64,000 nucleotides of DNA from Holacanthus passer. Taxonomy: Eukaryota > Chordata > Actinopteri > Pomacanthidae. This document shows, one piece after another, positions 35,215-48,370 of the stretch. The notes beneath the pieces were generated by a model. That model did no database searches. It was not told the origin of the DNA and worked only from the letters and a program-made list of their open reading frames with translations. Position 1 is the stretch's first letter; each line of letters begins with the position of its first letter. The translations under genes were made by a program, and so were the position numbers. The stretch is from positions 2,435,501 through 2,499,500 of the forward strand of contig JAFREQ010000040.1 in the NCBI GenBank assembly GCA_025331565.1, written 5' to 3'.

Positions 35215-37139
35215 GAGGCTTAGACTTGAGCAGGCTCAACCAGCCCGACGCTGCCCTGAAGAGCGGACATAGAAGGCTGTGTTAAGAAGAGGATTAATCA
35301 AATAAAAGAGGGGTTCTGAGCTTTTTCTGTTCGCACACACACCCACACTACAGCTGCAAAGCGGGGAGCCTGCTCCCGCTCTGTATCCAGTTGGATACGC
35401 AGGTAATAAGATGGAAGGGTTAGCACTGAATATTTCAAAAGGCCCTAGCATCAAATAGAACGGGGCGGACCAGGAAACACGGAGGTAAAAAAAAAAAAAT
35501 GGGGGTTGTGTTGTACTTTGCAGAATCAAACGACTTTCAATGCGCCAGGGAAGTAAAACTGGTGCACGGGAAGAGAGAGAAGTGATCAAACGTAGCCCAG
35601 TTCCCGATCAGGCAGGAGGGAGCACTGACACAGCTTTAATAGTGTTGTGTTATAAAACCAATCAGTCCCTGCAGTCCAGGTGCAGACACTGTTTGTTTAA
35701 TGCCTTGACCCGGTCATTAAAACCGAAACCGGTTTTAGAAAAATCACACTTGGTTTAATTGCCTCTTGGCTGAGGAGTCCAGCGCGATTATAAGAGTCTA
35801 ATTTGGCTCAGGAGCAGAAGTTTTTCCTAGAAAACCCTGAGACGGCTTTCAGCATGTGGGACCGGCATGAAATAATTTCAGCCAATAACCGCTAATAACA
35901 GACAACAAGCCAGAGAAGAGGAATCATTCTGAGCTCTGATGAATTAAAAATCCAGACTTCAGTCAGATCACACATATTTAGCTGAACTGTTCTCAGTGTC
36001 ATCAGTGCAGCTACATGAATGTCAAGGGGCCAATCAACCTCCAAAGAAATGGAGGTCCATGTTGGCTAATTAAAAAGCCCCCTTCTGACTGCCCAATCAC
36101 TCTGTGTGCTGCAGTAATTATCCAGATTAGACCTTTAGTCTCAAGTGAGTTTCACAGCTGCAAACACATCCCCGAATTCTCGACATGTTGCGTGTGATGT
36201 CTCAAGCGTCAGTCGATTCAACTTTTTTTTTATATAAGAGTTACTGTTATTTTAAAAAAAAGGGGGAGATTTTCACTCCTCATCAAAACTCAGAAATGTC
36301 TTTCTCTGCTTGCAACACCTCAGTTTGCAATCTCCTCCTGTATTTTCAGGGCAGAGCGGAGAAAAATGGGCACCACGGGTGGAATAAAAACTTCGAATAA
36401 AACTGGAGAGTTCTGAAAAGAAATGAGAGAATTTCAGTTTGCAGCCAACGGTGATTTCAATGAGAAGCATTTTGCGGCTCGTCCGTCTCCACCTACGGCC
36501 GACAGCTGCCACAAATAGAAAACACAGCTACTTTATAGAACTTTCTTTCCTTCGTTTTACCAAATTTAGTCATCGCCAGTTTCCAATTTATACCACGCAT
36601 CCCTGTCATTTTCAACCTCGTCAGGAAGAGCGCAAACTGCTGCGTTCCTCTTTGAAACACGTGGAGTCACCAGTCGTGTCTTTTCACCAGGCGGCGACGA
36701 GTTTCAGCCCAAAAATATGGGATTATGCAAAAAGACTCTCAATACGGCTCCTTTTGTGATAAACACTGCAGACATGCTCTTATTTACAGACAGAACAGAC
36801 ACATGCACGGTTCAGGTCATCGTTACAATTCTTTATGTTTTAATTTGCTTTTCACATCATGTTCTTACTAAGACCCCACATTACTGACAAGTACTTCAAA
36901 TTAAATGACAAAACACTTTGTTTGTGATTTCCCTCCAGGACGACATAAAAGGATTTTTGATCTGTCATCTCGATCAGCAGGACACTGTCTGTCTGACTGC
37001 GCCTTTCAAAATCGTTTCAAATCACTGCTGGAGAAAACAAAAGCATTTGTTTTCTGACACTGCTCTTGCTGTTATTTTAACCCAAACCACGATCTTTGCC
37101 TAATCCTGACCGAGTTGTTTTGGTGCCTAAACCTCAACA
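35215..37139. other. Intronic DNA, possible conserved stretch at 36000-36190
   Basis: No exon is recognised. The part at 36000-36190 includes CCATGTTGGCTAATTAAAAA and CAGTAATTATCCAGATTAGA, with homeodomain-type TAATTA and GATTA words in a repeat-free setting. The regulatory reading is only a suggestion. Confidence 0.35.
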
Positions 37140-37430
37140 AACCTTAAAGGAATCGTTTGACATTTTGGAAAATACGCGCATTTGCTTTCCAGCTGAGTTG
37201 GAGGAGATGATTGATACCACCCTCATATCTGTGAATGTATAAAATATCAAGCTTCAGACAGAAACCTCACCTAGCAGCACCTCAAAAAGCTCAGACTGAC
37301 ATTGTTTAGCTCATTTGCTTAATGTGCATAAAAAACAAAGTGGAAAAACAACATTTTGCCATTAAATGGAGGTTTTGTGTCTGACTGTTTCTTGGCCAGG
37401 AGAAGAATCTTCATTGAGAATCTGCAGCTC
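37140..37430 (+). mobile_element. Foldback-type repeat, copy 4
   Basis: CCTTAAAGGAATCGTTTGAC and ATTTTGGAAAATACGCG open the copy. ATGATTGATACCACCCTCAT, ATCAAGCTTCAGACAG, CACCTAGCAGCACCTC and TGTTTCTTGGCCAGGAG follow in family order. It stops near 37430. An inverted fragment of the 17060-type repeat lies directly before it (37075-37140). Confidence 0.65.
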
Positions 37431-38089
37431 CATGAAATAGGAAAAACCACCACTTTCTCTGGAAAGCAAATGTCTCCAAATGACATATTTAGAATTCAAT
37501 AGAAAATAAACCCCATCAATTTTCCATCTCCAGTCTCGTCTCTACAGAAAACAATCTGTTATTAATCTTTGGCACATATAATTTAACCAGACATTAACTT
37601 CACGCAGGATCCTGACAGGAGATATTTATTCACATCAATTAGCAGTGACACTGTCTCGACTCAAATTAGAAATCGTGTTACGAGGATGGCGTCTCATAAT
37701 TTCTGGTCAGTGAGAGATTGCTGAGAAATCACATGCACCGGCATGTATCGGAGCATCAGTGTGACGGGTGTGCACCACATGCCTTAATTGGTTTCCCAGG
37801 CATTTGGGGAAAAAACAGTCTATAATTAAAACTGGTGATCTCCGGCTGCTGTATTTATCAGTTAACCACATGGGAGCCTAATCAACGTGACAGATGGTTT
37901 ACCAGCTAACGCACTGATTTTTGTTTGTTTTCACTCCTTAGTTTAATGTATAATGTAGAGAAATGTAGGATACAAACTGTAAAATTATAAAGTTGAAACT
38001 TTTTTACTTTTATTGGATTGGATCTATTTGGTGAAAAAGATGTTTTACTCTTCTTCACATCTCTCCGTCAAGGGTGGAGATTAAAGCTT
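37431..38089. other. Intronic DNA, possible conserved stretch at 37620-37880
   Basis: The stretch 37620-37880 is free of simple repeats and holds words such as CCTTAATTGG, ATAATTAAAA and AACGTGACAG. It could be regulatory, but I cannot show conservation. Confidence 0.35.
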
Positions 38090-38925
38090 ATTTCATCTCA
38101 AGCTGAAACTGTTAGTCGAGTCATTGATTAGTTAATTAACAGGAAATTAATTTGCAACCGTTTTAAGTTGATTAAGCAAAAACATTGTCTGCTTCCAGCT
38201 TCTAAATTTGAGGGGTTTTCTCACTGTAAATTAACTTTGGTGTTTTGTTAAAAATGACTTTTACTTCTTCAATGTTTGGGACGTAGAAAAGTATTCACTT
38301 TACCACAAATTGGACATTTACAGAAATGGCCATAACGCTTTGTTATTACACCAAATGAGGAAATCTTTCATGTTTTATATGTTCAGCTCGGCATGAACAA
38401 ATATATATTCACTTTGTTTGTCTTAAGTCACAGACAGATATCTACAGTATGTTATCCTATATTGTGTTTGCCATCAGTGAGGCCGAAAGAGGTTTACCCC
38501 CTTTAGATCTCTTATAAACAAACTGCTATAAAACTCCATTAAACATCCATATAAACTTATTTGGGATTTGGGAGGGAGGTGTGGTGAAGCGTAAAAATTA
38601 ATGTCAACACTAATATTAAGTACAGAGCATATAAAAATCCCATTTCAGACCCTAATCAGACATAATGTGACATTTTCTGGAGCAGACAACTGAAAAATAT
38701 CATCAGTTTAACATCATGTTTATAGGCAATTCTCATGAAATTAAAAAAAAAAAGTTATAATCAAGCTGATTATATAATGTTAAATATGTTTTAATGAGGT
38801 CTCCAGAACCCCAAACACAACATTAGTGTTATATAAGAGTAAACATCTTTGGGGTTTGGACAAGCAATGGATAATTATAATTTTCAAAATGATAATAAAA
38901 ACATTAGTTGCAGCTCTGATTTCAT
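38090..38925. mobile_element. hAT-like repeat pieces (TTAATCGA family)
   Basis: The first piece (38090-38300) has GTTAGTCGAGTCATTGATTAG, AGGAAATTAATTTGCAACCG and TGCTTCCAGCTTCTAAATTTG. The second (about 38870-38920) ends AAACATTAGTTGCAGCTCTG, the terminus seen near 48030. Between them lies sequence I cannot assign, so the two may be one element split by an insertion. Confidence 0.5.
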
Positions 38926-41457
38926 TATGATTTAACACTAAACCAACAAAGTCCAGATCAGCTTTAGTCAGAGCTTTAGTCGCTCATCAAACTTTTTCCT
39001 GCCAGTGTCATAAAACGTCCTGCGGCCTTCAAAGTATCTGCAGGAAAACTACAGAAAGCGCCAAAGCAGTAAGCATATCCGAAGGCGGTAAGCAGCATCA
39101 GATGAAAGTGCTGAAGCGCACAAGCAGCTCGCAAAGAACATTTAGCTTTGTCATCATAGCCTCTGCCCGTATTATAGCAAATAAGGCCCGCTGGTGGATT
39201 TTCATGTTTTATCACTCACAGCACACAGCCTTTTAGATAAACACACCCCGTATCCCTTTGGAAAGATGCATATTTCATGAGGACATTTGGGTTTGGGCTC
39301 CATGTTTATCTTGTCAACAGTTAACAAAGCTGTCTTAAAGTCTGCTGCGCCCCGCGGTATCACTGCACATCCCATTGTGTGGCCACGCGGCGCCTGATCC
39401 CAAAGACTCGGACTTGTCTCAATAAAAGGCAACAGAGGGTTTAATAAGAACGGATGTCCTTCGTTTTTTCTTTAAAAGATGGAGGGAATGGCCTTTGATC
39501 AGCGCACGACTCCGCTGAGGATTTTTTATTGTGGCCGCTACAAAGGAGGACAGGGCAGGAGCGCCTCGTGGAAATATTCAGGCGGAACCCTGCTTTGTCG
39601 CGAGATTGATTGGACAAGCGTTCATCTCCTTAGAGACGCAATTTCTCGATCTGGCCTGAGCGTATTATTGTATCTAAGGCTGAGCTGCTTTGGTGTTTTT
39701 GCCAGGCCAGACAAGAGTGCGTGGGAACGATGATGCTGGCGATAACTCAGACACCTTGAGAAGACACTTGAATACCAAGTCATCAGTGTGTGTCAGGTGC
39801 AGCAAGGTCGAGCTGAACCCTTTGGCATGTTTCCATCTCGGTGTGAAGAGACAGATGGCACGAAGCGAATGTGACGACAATGTTAAGCCTTTTTCAATGT
39901 AATCAAACCTATTAGGGGCTTTACAAATATATTAGGCGGAGAGGAGGTCAGAAAAGGGCGGCGATGTGCTTCTTTCTTTTTGCCAATGGGAGAAATTTAT
40001 ATTCCAGCCTTCACTTGTATGATTAATTTAAAAGGTGCTTCTCTTACATTTTTCCATCAGCTGTGACTAACATCCCAGATATAAATACAGAACACGGGTA
40101 TATTGATTATTGATGAAATGGATGACACTTTATAATACATAAAACATAATATAATTTACATACAGTGTAGTTCCTTGTTTGGATCAGATGCCACTTAATA
40201 CTAACAGTCCTTACTGGGACTTAAACGTGCAATTTGTATGAATATGAAGCAATTTACATGTATTAATCACTTTGTATTGCCAATGTGTGAACAAATTGTG
40301 ACGTAACTTTAAAAAAAAAACCTTCCTGACTTTTACAGTTGCCTATAACAGCTTGTGGAGGATTTCTGAGAAAAGGATTTGGGATGTTTTTACTAACGTT
40401 ATCACAAGAAAAAAACTATCTGTTAGTTGATATGTTAGTTGGTTGGCTTCCAAATGACTTCACCAGCTAACGTGATCCATGATACGAACTTGTCTTTTAT
40501 GACAAACACTCTGCAGTATAACGCATTTCATAGTTAGAATATGCTACTGAAACTGTGGTTGTCCATGAAAGTAACACGAGGGGCTTTGGGGACATCTCTC
40601 AAACCTCAGATGGAGGGGATAACAAAGAACATAACACAAAATAACACTGTTACCATTAAATGTTCTCCTCCGTCACTTTAACCTGCATCATAACAGAAAA
40701 TCGAACGGCTGAATGTCTCATATAAAGTTAACCTATTATAACTCAAGCTTAGTATCCCCTCATTTTAAAATTTGCAATTTTCTTGTGTTTGGCTTATGCT
40801 AATGATGTTGATGTGGAAATCATTATTTCATATATGTATTGGATTGAATCTCAAAATCTTCTGATTCTAAAGAGTAATCCATTAAGGGAGTGTTGCACTA
40901 ACACTGTCAGACTCACAATGGACAGTTTCCATAAAAGTTTCTTTATTTACTTCCACACATTCTTCTTCCTTATATTACCCACAATGCAAATCCACCGCTG
41001 ACAGTTCTGTCAGAGGTTCAGGTGTGTTATGCTAATCGCAGCTAACATATACTCGAGCTGCAAGCAGAGATGAGAAGCGGCTGCAGACGTCCGGTGCAAA
41101 ATTGGTGGTGAGGAGGGTTAAATATAAAAAAGTAAAATACAAGATTCAGCTCTCGTCCCCATCCCCCCAAAAACTGTACAATCCTTCATGGGATTCATGA
41201 AAGATGAGTATAAATACAGCAGTCAATAGGGAATCAACTGAAATATCACGTTCAATAAATTATTACAGTTTTTAATTCCACGTATTTTTAGCTCTTTTGC
41301 CACAAAGAAGCACGTTTGGGTCATTAAAGCATCATCAAGGTACTTTATGATGCAGCCTGCCTGAGCTGTTACCAGGACATTTTTTTTCCTTACCCCCCTC
41401 ACCACCTGCTGTTTCCCCACCTGTTCCTGCTCCCCTCCCTCCTTCATCCCTCACTCA

Positions 41458-41487
41458 TCCCTCCTCCTCCTCCTCCTCCTCCTCCTC
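41458..41487. repeat. CCT trinucleotide microsatellite
   Basis: About nine CCT units in a wider C/T-rich patch. Confidence 0.9.
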
Positions 41488-41876
41488 TAGCGGCTCTTCT
41501 GGCTCTGCACCACTTCACCTGCATTCAGCACAGGTCTCAAGGTGCATCCTCCGGTTTGTACATCCATGCTGTTCGGACTCTGTGCTGCACCACACTGCGG
41601 TCGTTTCTCCATACTGCTACAACCAAACCTCGATTACGCGAACAAGGGCGGCAAAGGCAACCACCCCCTCCCTCGCCTCCTTCCATTCTCTCCATCTGTC
41701 TTTCTCTCCTTCTCTAACTCTCTGTGGTAGTTAGCGGTCTTCCCTCCATCTCTCAATGCCCAGTTCTTTTTCCCCCCAACCACCATCTGGTCCTCTCATT
41801 GTCCAGACTCAATTTGCTTCTGTTTGGCTTCACTATAATACAGATACTCGCTCCCATCTTTCCACCCAGATCATCT

Positions 41877-41881
<5 letters not shown>

Positions 41882-41918
<37 letters not shown>
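41882..41918. repeat. TC microsatellite
   Basis: About eighteen consecutive TC units. Confidence 0.95.
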
Positions 41919-41921
<3 letters not shown>

Positions 41922-42689
41922 CAGCAGCATCCTTATTCTAAGCAGCGCTGCAGCAAAACTCTCCCTCCCGTCTCTGTTTCCCCCGTCGATAAGAAGATGG
42001 AATTTTTATCAGTGTTAATAAAAGCCTCTATTTTTATAGGCTGCTGAAAAGAGCAGGGCCTCATCCATGCATCCTCTCACTGTTGTTAAGACGTGTGAGG
42101 GTGTGAATTTTTTTGCGTATGTGCATGTCGTACCAGGGAGTCATGAGAGAACGAATGCGTGTTTGTGTGTGAATGGAGGTCTAAAGTGCGAGGAGGCGAG
42201 AGCAGGTGTGCAAAGACTCAGCACTCAGAGCTTCCCTTTGTGAGTTATATCTAAAAATTTGAGTCCTATCAAGTGATTTCCTTTTTTAAAATTGTTTGAT
42301 TGACAGCTTGCTGACACAAAGCTGGGGTGAAAACCAACAACAGCAGCACCTGAAGCTTGGATAAGTCTTGGCCGGCAACACAAAAAGACATACTTGCAAA
42401 GGAAGGTGGAATATCTTTAAGAAACTGTGACTTAAAAGAGGAAAACTCTGCAGTGGAATTTCACTGAATATTCAACATAACTTTTAAAGCTGATCCACAA
42501 CTTGCAGCATAAACAAAGGGAACATTAAAATGTGTGTCAGCTGCTTCATTGAAAAGCAGCAACATGAAAAGCAATTTTGAACACCTCAAGGTCTAAAATG
42601 CCTCCTGACAGAGTTTTATTTTGAAAGGCTATTATCATCCAAATTGAAAGGCACACTATTACAAACACTTCAAACTCAGCGATAACAGC

Positions 42690-42990
42690 GATGTCACGTC
42701 CGTGCAGCCGGTTTCGACCGGGAAATCAAATAACAAACGCATGCAAATGGACGCACCTTTCCTCTGCACCCTGATTGTGATTTTTGAAAGAGCATGACGT
42801 GGCGAGCAGGCGTAATTACAAAGAGAACATTGTTGGCGTAATCTAATTAAACTGACGCACGCTCTTGAAGGAGGCTTCTGAGAGCTCTCCCCGACATGAA
42901 AAACTTCTGGCGGTGTGATTAGCCAGTGACACACCAGATTACAGCGGACTCCATTAAGTAAGCGATAAGGAAGGTTTGCGTGTGAGCGAG
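42690..42990. promoter_or_regulatory. Candidate intronic enhancer (octamer, SOX and homeodomain words)
   Basis: A repeat-free 300-bp stretch contains a perfect POU octamer ATGCAAAT (42741-42748). It also holds TAATTACAAAG (about 42813-42823), ACATTGTT (about 42828-42835, SOX type) and TAATCTAATTA (about 42839-42849, homeodomain type). This combination is common in vertebrate developmental enhancers. It is inferred from motif words only. Confidence 0.3.
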
Positions 42991-44639
42991 TGTAGTGAGA
43001 AGAGGCATTTTTCATATTTGCAGTGTTAGTGGTGTAGTTGATGTGGGGGCGTGTGCTGTGTCAGTGCCAAACTTACTCTGTGTGAGGAAGGAGTTGGTTC
43101 ACTCAGTTTACCGACAACACTGACTCATTGCTCGAAATCACACCACGTCTACGTACATATGACACTTTGTTGTCTTGCTCTACTTTCTGCTATAAATGGA
43201 TTTTTTATGTTCCAAAATAGAACTTGTTTGGTCCTTTAAGTGGAGGTTTGTGTAGAACTATTGATTGCTGCCATGCTGGTGATGTGTATTTAAATATGGA
43301 TTTTACACATAAAGGTCAGCCGATTTGACACCTGAGTACAACTCAGCTGTGAAAGCAGTTTTATAATATCTTCAGTGGCTCTGGAGCAGTTTTGTCACAT
43401 CGGAGAAAATAACCCTGGCAATGACATCAGGTGTTATTTTGGGGCTTGGAGACCAGAAATCTGTGACAGAAAGCCTGTGGAGATGTGGAGCTTGAAAGAT
43501 GTGCACTTTACCAGTTAGAGACCAAATAAAGAAATGATGTTATTGGTTGTGTCAGCACTGACCACACAGGGGACTGACAGTCAGGGCATCTCTGCCGCTT
43601 CAGTCCTGACTCACACAAATTATATTTTTGTGCAACTGCATTGCATTTTAAGAGAAATATAATCACTCAGTGGAGAAAGTTTAGTGGCAACATCTCTTTT
43701 TTTTTGCAATAAAGGAAGCAAAACATTTTCCGTGCCAGACAGAAGTTGTAAGTAAGTGCAAGTTTAGTTAAGGTTAAGGAAAGATATTTTTGGTTAATTA
43801 TTAATAAAGTAAACATGTTGTTCATGCTTGAAGTCACTTTCAGCTTTTTCAGTAAGTAGCCAGGACCATCCTTCCCTTGACTTGACCAAACTGTCTAAAC
43901 ATAACCCAAGTTATTAACCATACTTTAGTATTAATAAGATACATTAATTAAAACGTCCAAATTATGTTGTCTTGTCGTCAAGTCTCCAATCTTGTGACAT
44001 TATATTTCTCCCAAGACATATTTGCTCTTGCAGATTAGAGATCAATAACATAATTCAAGGGGACAGGACTGCCCTTTTTTTATTTGTCTCTCGTGAGTTC
44101 TCAAACTTTATGGCGATGCAGAACTGACTCACTGGGGTTTCCTTTAATCGCTGAACCATAATCATGTTCGATCATCATTATAATAGTTTAACATAATGTG
44201 TGTGCTTTGTCGCATCTTTGCTCTCGTACTAACATTTGTCATATTAATTCTTTGTACTTTAGTGTAGTATTGTGCACTGTTTGTTGTAAGCATCTGCAAT
44301 GTGTATCTGTGATTGTATATTTTGCTTTTACTGTCCTTGTTTTTATTTTGTATGTTTCAAACCAATTTCCTAGGACATTTACAACTTTTCCATTTGCTGG
44401 AAAGGCGCAGCAGTGAAAGTTATCCTGCAATCCAATATTTCACTTCATGGACGTCTGATATGACTTCAGTGAAGTACTGGATCAGGTGGAATACATATGT
44501 GGCGAAGCCAAATAATACGGATTTTGGAACGACTTACTGTGAAATTGAAAGGAAAAAAAATCATTTTCTTCTTTTATTCTTTTCAAGCCTATCTGTGCCA
44601 TTTTCTTTTATTCCTTTCAAACCTATCGCTGCCAAGTTT
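42991..44639. other. Intronic DNA with no recognised feature
   Basis: AT-rich sequence. A short GGTTAAGGAAAGATATTTTT near 43773 recalls the 17060 family. No gene is supported. Confidence 0.4.
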
Positions 44640-44730
44640 TATGCATTTTAAATGTTTTATGTGAAGCACGCCGTGTTTTCTTCATGCATGAAATGTACTA
44701 TATAAAAGTTTGACTCGCCTTGCCCTATCT
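44640..44730 (+). mobile_element. LINE/SINE 3' tail fragment
   Basis: GTTTTATGTGAAGCACGCCG, then CATGAAATGTACTATATAAA and AGTTTGACTCGCC, resemble the 3' tail shared by fish L2-like LINEs and SINEs (GTGAAGCAC...TGCTATATAAATAAAG). Only the tail is recognised. Confidence 0.4.
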
Positions 44731-47494
44731 TACACCGAATAAGCCCTATAACCAGAAATATTTCCTGACAGTATAGTGAACACGGCTTCTCCACAGACGA
44801 TAATAGAGACCATGGAGAGGAAGGAGAATATCAATAGAAAGGCACTTTGCAGAGAGGGAGGGAGACGACCAAGTGCGTGGGAACATCACAACCACGTATC
44901 AGTAAGAAATTCTGTCTCTCCTCAAATTGACATTACTTATACACCACTGCTAGTTCTTGGGCTTAAATGACTTGTTACTGAAGATTTGTACCCGCCTCCT
45001 CCTTCCTGAAGTCTTTTCAAAGTCTTCCTGAAAATGTCTCACTGAGATTACAGCATGTCCTCAGAAATAATCACACATGAGTGAAACAGTAAAAAAAAAA
45101 AAAAAGCTTCTTTTTAAATGTTCTTCACAACAAAAGAGGATCCCAAAGTGTCTTTTGCCTTTTTCCACCTGGCCCTGAGAGCTATTGATAATTAACATTG
45201 ACTTTGCTTTTATTTGCGTCACAGAACAAGAAGTTTTGTTCCTGTTTGGTCCCTTCAGCGTCCCCTCAGCAGTCACAGCAGGATCCGCTCGGCTCTGATC
45301 GGCGTCGCTTTGCTGTTTATGCATTCCACTTGGGACTCCGCCGCACCCTAAACTAAAGCTCCTTTCATGACACCACGCTGTCAATTAGGTGTATCGAGCT
45401 GCTTTTTTCCCTCCATACGTCAGCCGAGTCGGTGGGGTGCGAGAGCTCGTTGCCTCCATCTGGTCTCCATCTGTAATGAGGCAGACCTACAGAGGTCTCT
45501 TGCTCAGGCGAGGCCTAACAGCCCACTGCTGTATACTAACATGGAAAATCTCTCCGTATGCACATCGTACATGCATCCTTGCAGGGGCCCTGGGTGACAG
45601 GTGCCCTCAAAAATACTACACCAATATAGAATGTTAATTAACTGAGGAAATGATTTAAGGCCCCCTAATTTAAAATCTTAGCCTCTTGGAATTTGAGAGA
45701 TGAAATGATGGTTTGTTGTCTGTTCCGTTTTTGCTAAAATCATCCTGCCAGCTGACTCACGATGAGGAAAGGTGGAAACCATCTGATAGTCTGTCTCAGT
45801 CTGTGTGCACAGCTCCTGTCTGTGTCAAACTCAAGACCGAAATCAAGATGCCAGAAATGGAAAGATGGGCAGAAAAGGGCTGAGAGGGGGAGCAAAGGTC
45901 AACACTGTATTATCCAATTGTTCTCTCTGCCCATGTAGCCTGGTGACTATGAAAATATCGCTCTTGTAGTTTGATTTTGCTTAAATACACACTTCATAGA
46001 TCAACATTATCCACTTTCTTACAGTCATTAATTTTGTTAATTTAGATGAATTGAATCAATACTTTAATCAATAATCAGTTCTGTTCTTGTCATGCAGATG
46101 CAGCTCCAGTGAACCCAACATCAGTCCTCCCTCATCCTACCGAACTCTCTCTCCAAAACAATTTCTAAACAAATCATTATCACAACTTTTTTTTTTTTAC
46201 AAATAAATAAATGAATTACAATTTCCCTGACTCAATAATCAAATTGCATATAGGAAAATTGCAAATTGCAATAGGCTGCCTTCAAACAATTAGTCAGAAT
46301 GGCAATGGCATTTGCATAAATTCCTTTTATTAAAATATATTATTATATTATTGTACACCATATACAAAAGTATAGTATTTGTGTGCATAAGTAGTAGCAG
46401 ACCTGTTGGTCTAAATCTTGGTAGCATGATGTTTATACTGTTGATGATGATGTTGATTATAGGATACACTATATGTTATATACATGTATACTATGATCTA
46501 CGAGGGCCCCATATTGCTGTCTTTCATGGGCTTCATAATCTCTGGCGGCGCCCGTCCCTGTGTGTCTTACACATCATTATCTACAGTGTCACTTTCCAGG
46601 CCGGCCTTTCAGTGAAACCCCCTCTGCCTCCCATCACTGCCTCGAGCGGCTACACATGGTCAGCTGAGTAAAACAAAGTGGTGGGATTATACTGACGGAC
46701 AAGTAATTCTGGGCAAATCTCGCTAAAACGGACGATTATTCAAATCAGCGTATTCCCCAACTTCCCCGCGTGGGCCGCCGCTCGTACGCCGCGTCCGCCT
46801 GTGTGACATCTTAATCCGTTCATGGTGACCTAAAAAAGAGAAACGACCCGCCTTTACAGTACGAGAGGAACCGTCACGACAGTGCAGCTACATGCTGTTT
46901 TTACACTGTGCTGCACATCGCTTTGACACATCCAGCCCTCAAGTGTCCTTTATGAATATTTAAAAATGTTCATGATTCAGATCTGTCAGCTGTCATTACT
47001 CAGTATTTATTAATTTTAGCAGACTTGGCAGAGACCTTGTGAAGTGCAGCAAGTATTTTCTAAAGTATCGTCTGGCGCGTTGGCTTTTCTCCTTATAAAA
47101 GCAGCATTATATAAATTCAAAAACATACATTTAGACCTGTTTTAAAAGACGTCCTTTGTTGCCATGAGAAGACAAGGCCTCGTGTGCACAGAGAGCCGCC
47201 TCTCTGCAGCCGAGCCTGACTGATGCAGTGGAGGAAATAATTCACTGTCACAATAGTGAGGGATGTGCTCGCTGTTCTTCCGCTCAGTCCCCGGGCTCAT
47301 CTGGAAAAGCGTCGCAGAGAAGTGAGAGCTCTTCTTCACCAGTTAAGTGCAGTTGGCAATGAGTCCTCTCTTAAATGTGTGACTCAGCGGATTCGCATAA
47401 ACATGCTTCCTGTTACGGAGCACGTTGTGTGAAGAGTATTATGGTTCATCAGAAGAGTTGTAAACATGAGTGTAAGGCTGTTTACATTCAGAGA
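44731..47494. other. Intronic DNA with a small CpG-dense patch
   Basis: Mostly AT-rich and single-copy. About 46766-46798 holds around ten CpG dinucleotides in some 35 bp, which is exceptional for this intron. No exon is recognised. A poly-A tract lies at 45091-45105 and a T tract near 46189-46198. Confidence 0.4.
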
Positions 47495-47600
47495 AGCAGT
47501 TTAACACATGGGAAATGCGTTTATTTGCTTTCTTGCCGAGAGTTAGATGAGAATAATGATAGCGCTCAAACATCGCTTCCAGGCTTAATGAACATACATA
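47495..47600 (+). mobile_element. Foldback-type repeat, copy 5 (left part)
   Basis: CAGTTTAACACATGGGAAAT and TTTGCTTTCTTGCCGAGAGT with TAGATGAGAATAATGATA match the left part of the family. It is truncated after about 100 bp. Confidence 0.6.
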
Positions 47601-47689
47601 GGATTAACCATTTATCTGGTGCATTGTTTTCCAGAACATGTGTTGAAAGTGAATTGTCACAGCTTGTATTCATTCACTGCAACCTGCCA

Positions 47690-48035
47690 TAGTCGATTCA
47701 TTGATTAGCCGAAAGAAAATTAATCACCAACTGTTTTGTTAACTTGCTAATTGTTTCAGTCGTTTTTCAAACAAAAGTGTCAAAGTGCAGATTCCAGCTT
47801 GTTAAATTTGCTGTTTCTCTTTGTCATTTATGACAGTGAATGAAGAGTCTTTGGGTTTTGGACTGTTCGTTGGACAAAAGAAGCAATTTGAAGACGTCAC
47901 TTTGGCCTCTGGGACACTGTGCTGAGTAGTTTTCACAATGATTGGACATTTTATGGGCTAAACGATCAGTCAGGAAAATAACCTGCAGATTAATCGATAA
48001 CGGAAATAATCATTAGTTGCTGTCCCACCTGCTGT
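47690..48035. mobile_element. hAT-like repeat, fullest copy (TTAATCGA family)
   Basis: The copy runs from AGTCGATTCATTGATTAGCC through GAAAATTAATCACCAACTG, TTTGGGTTTTGGACTGTTCG, TGAAGACGTCACTTTGGCC and TGATTGGACATTTTATGGGC to ATTAATCGATAACGG and TCATTAGTTGCTGTCCCA. The final phrase corresponds to the family's TTAGTTGCAGCCC terminus. No coding capacity. Confidence 0.65.
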
Positions 48036-48119
48036 TTATCACTTTGTTGGCCGTTTGAGTGAAACACTTTGGTAGTAAATCCTGAATTTTTTACCCTGAC
48101 GGGCTCGTAATGATCTCCA

Positions 48120-48370
48120 AAATACACCTTACAATGCATGTTAAAGCAATTGTTCAACACTTTGGGATGTGTGCTTGTTCGCTTTCTTTCTGAGAGATGA
48201 GGAGATTGATACCACTTTCATGCCTTTATGGTAAATATGAAGCTACACCCAGCAGCTGGTTAATTTGTCTTAGCATAAAGACAGGAAACAGGAAGCCTGG
48301 CTCTGTTTGCAAAATCCACCTTCCAGCTCCTCTAAAGTTCACTAATTAATTATGTTGTTTGCTTAAATCA
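48120..48370 (+). mobile_element. Foldback-type repeat, copy 6
   Basis: CAACACTTTGGGATGTGTGC, GAGGAGATTGATACCACTTT, AAATATGAAGCTACACCCAG, TCTTAGCATAAAGACAGG and TCCAGCTCCTCTAAAGTTCA occur in the family order. It is the cleanest left arm in the window and ends near TTTGCTTAAATCAC. Confidence 0.7.

Larger units (their letters stand above)
38926..42690. other. Intronic DNA with simple repeats, possible conserved stretch at 39470-39890
   Basis: From 39470 to 39890 the sequence is balanced in composition, lacks repeats and contains GGCCGCTACAAAGGAGG, which includes a SOX-type ACAAAG word. CCT and TC microsatellites lie at 41458-41487 and 41882-41918. Frames here (76-107 codons) are unrelated to any family I know. 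Confidence 0.35.
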
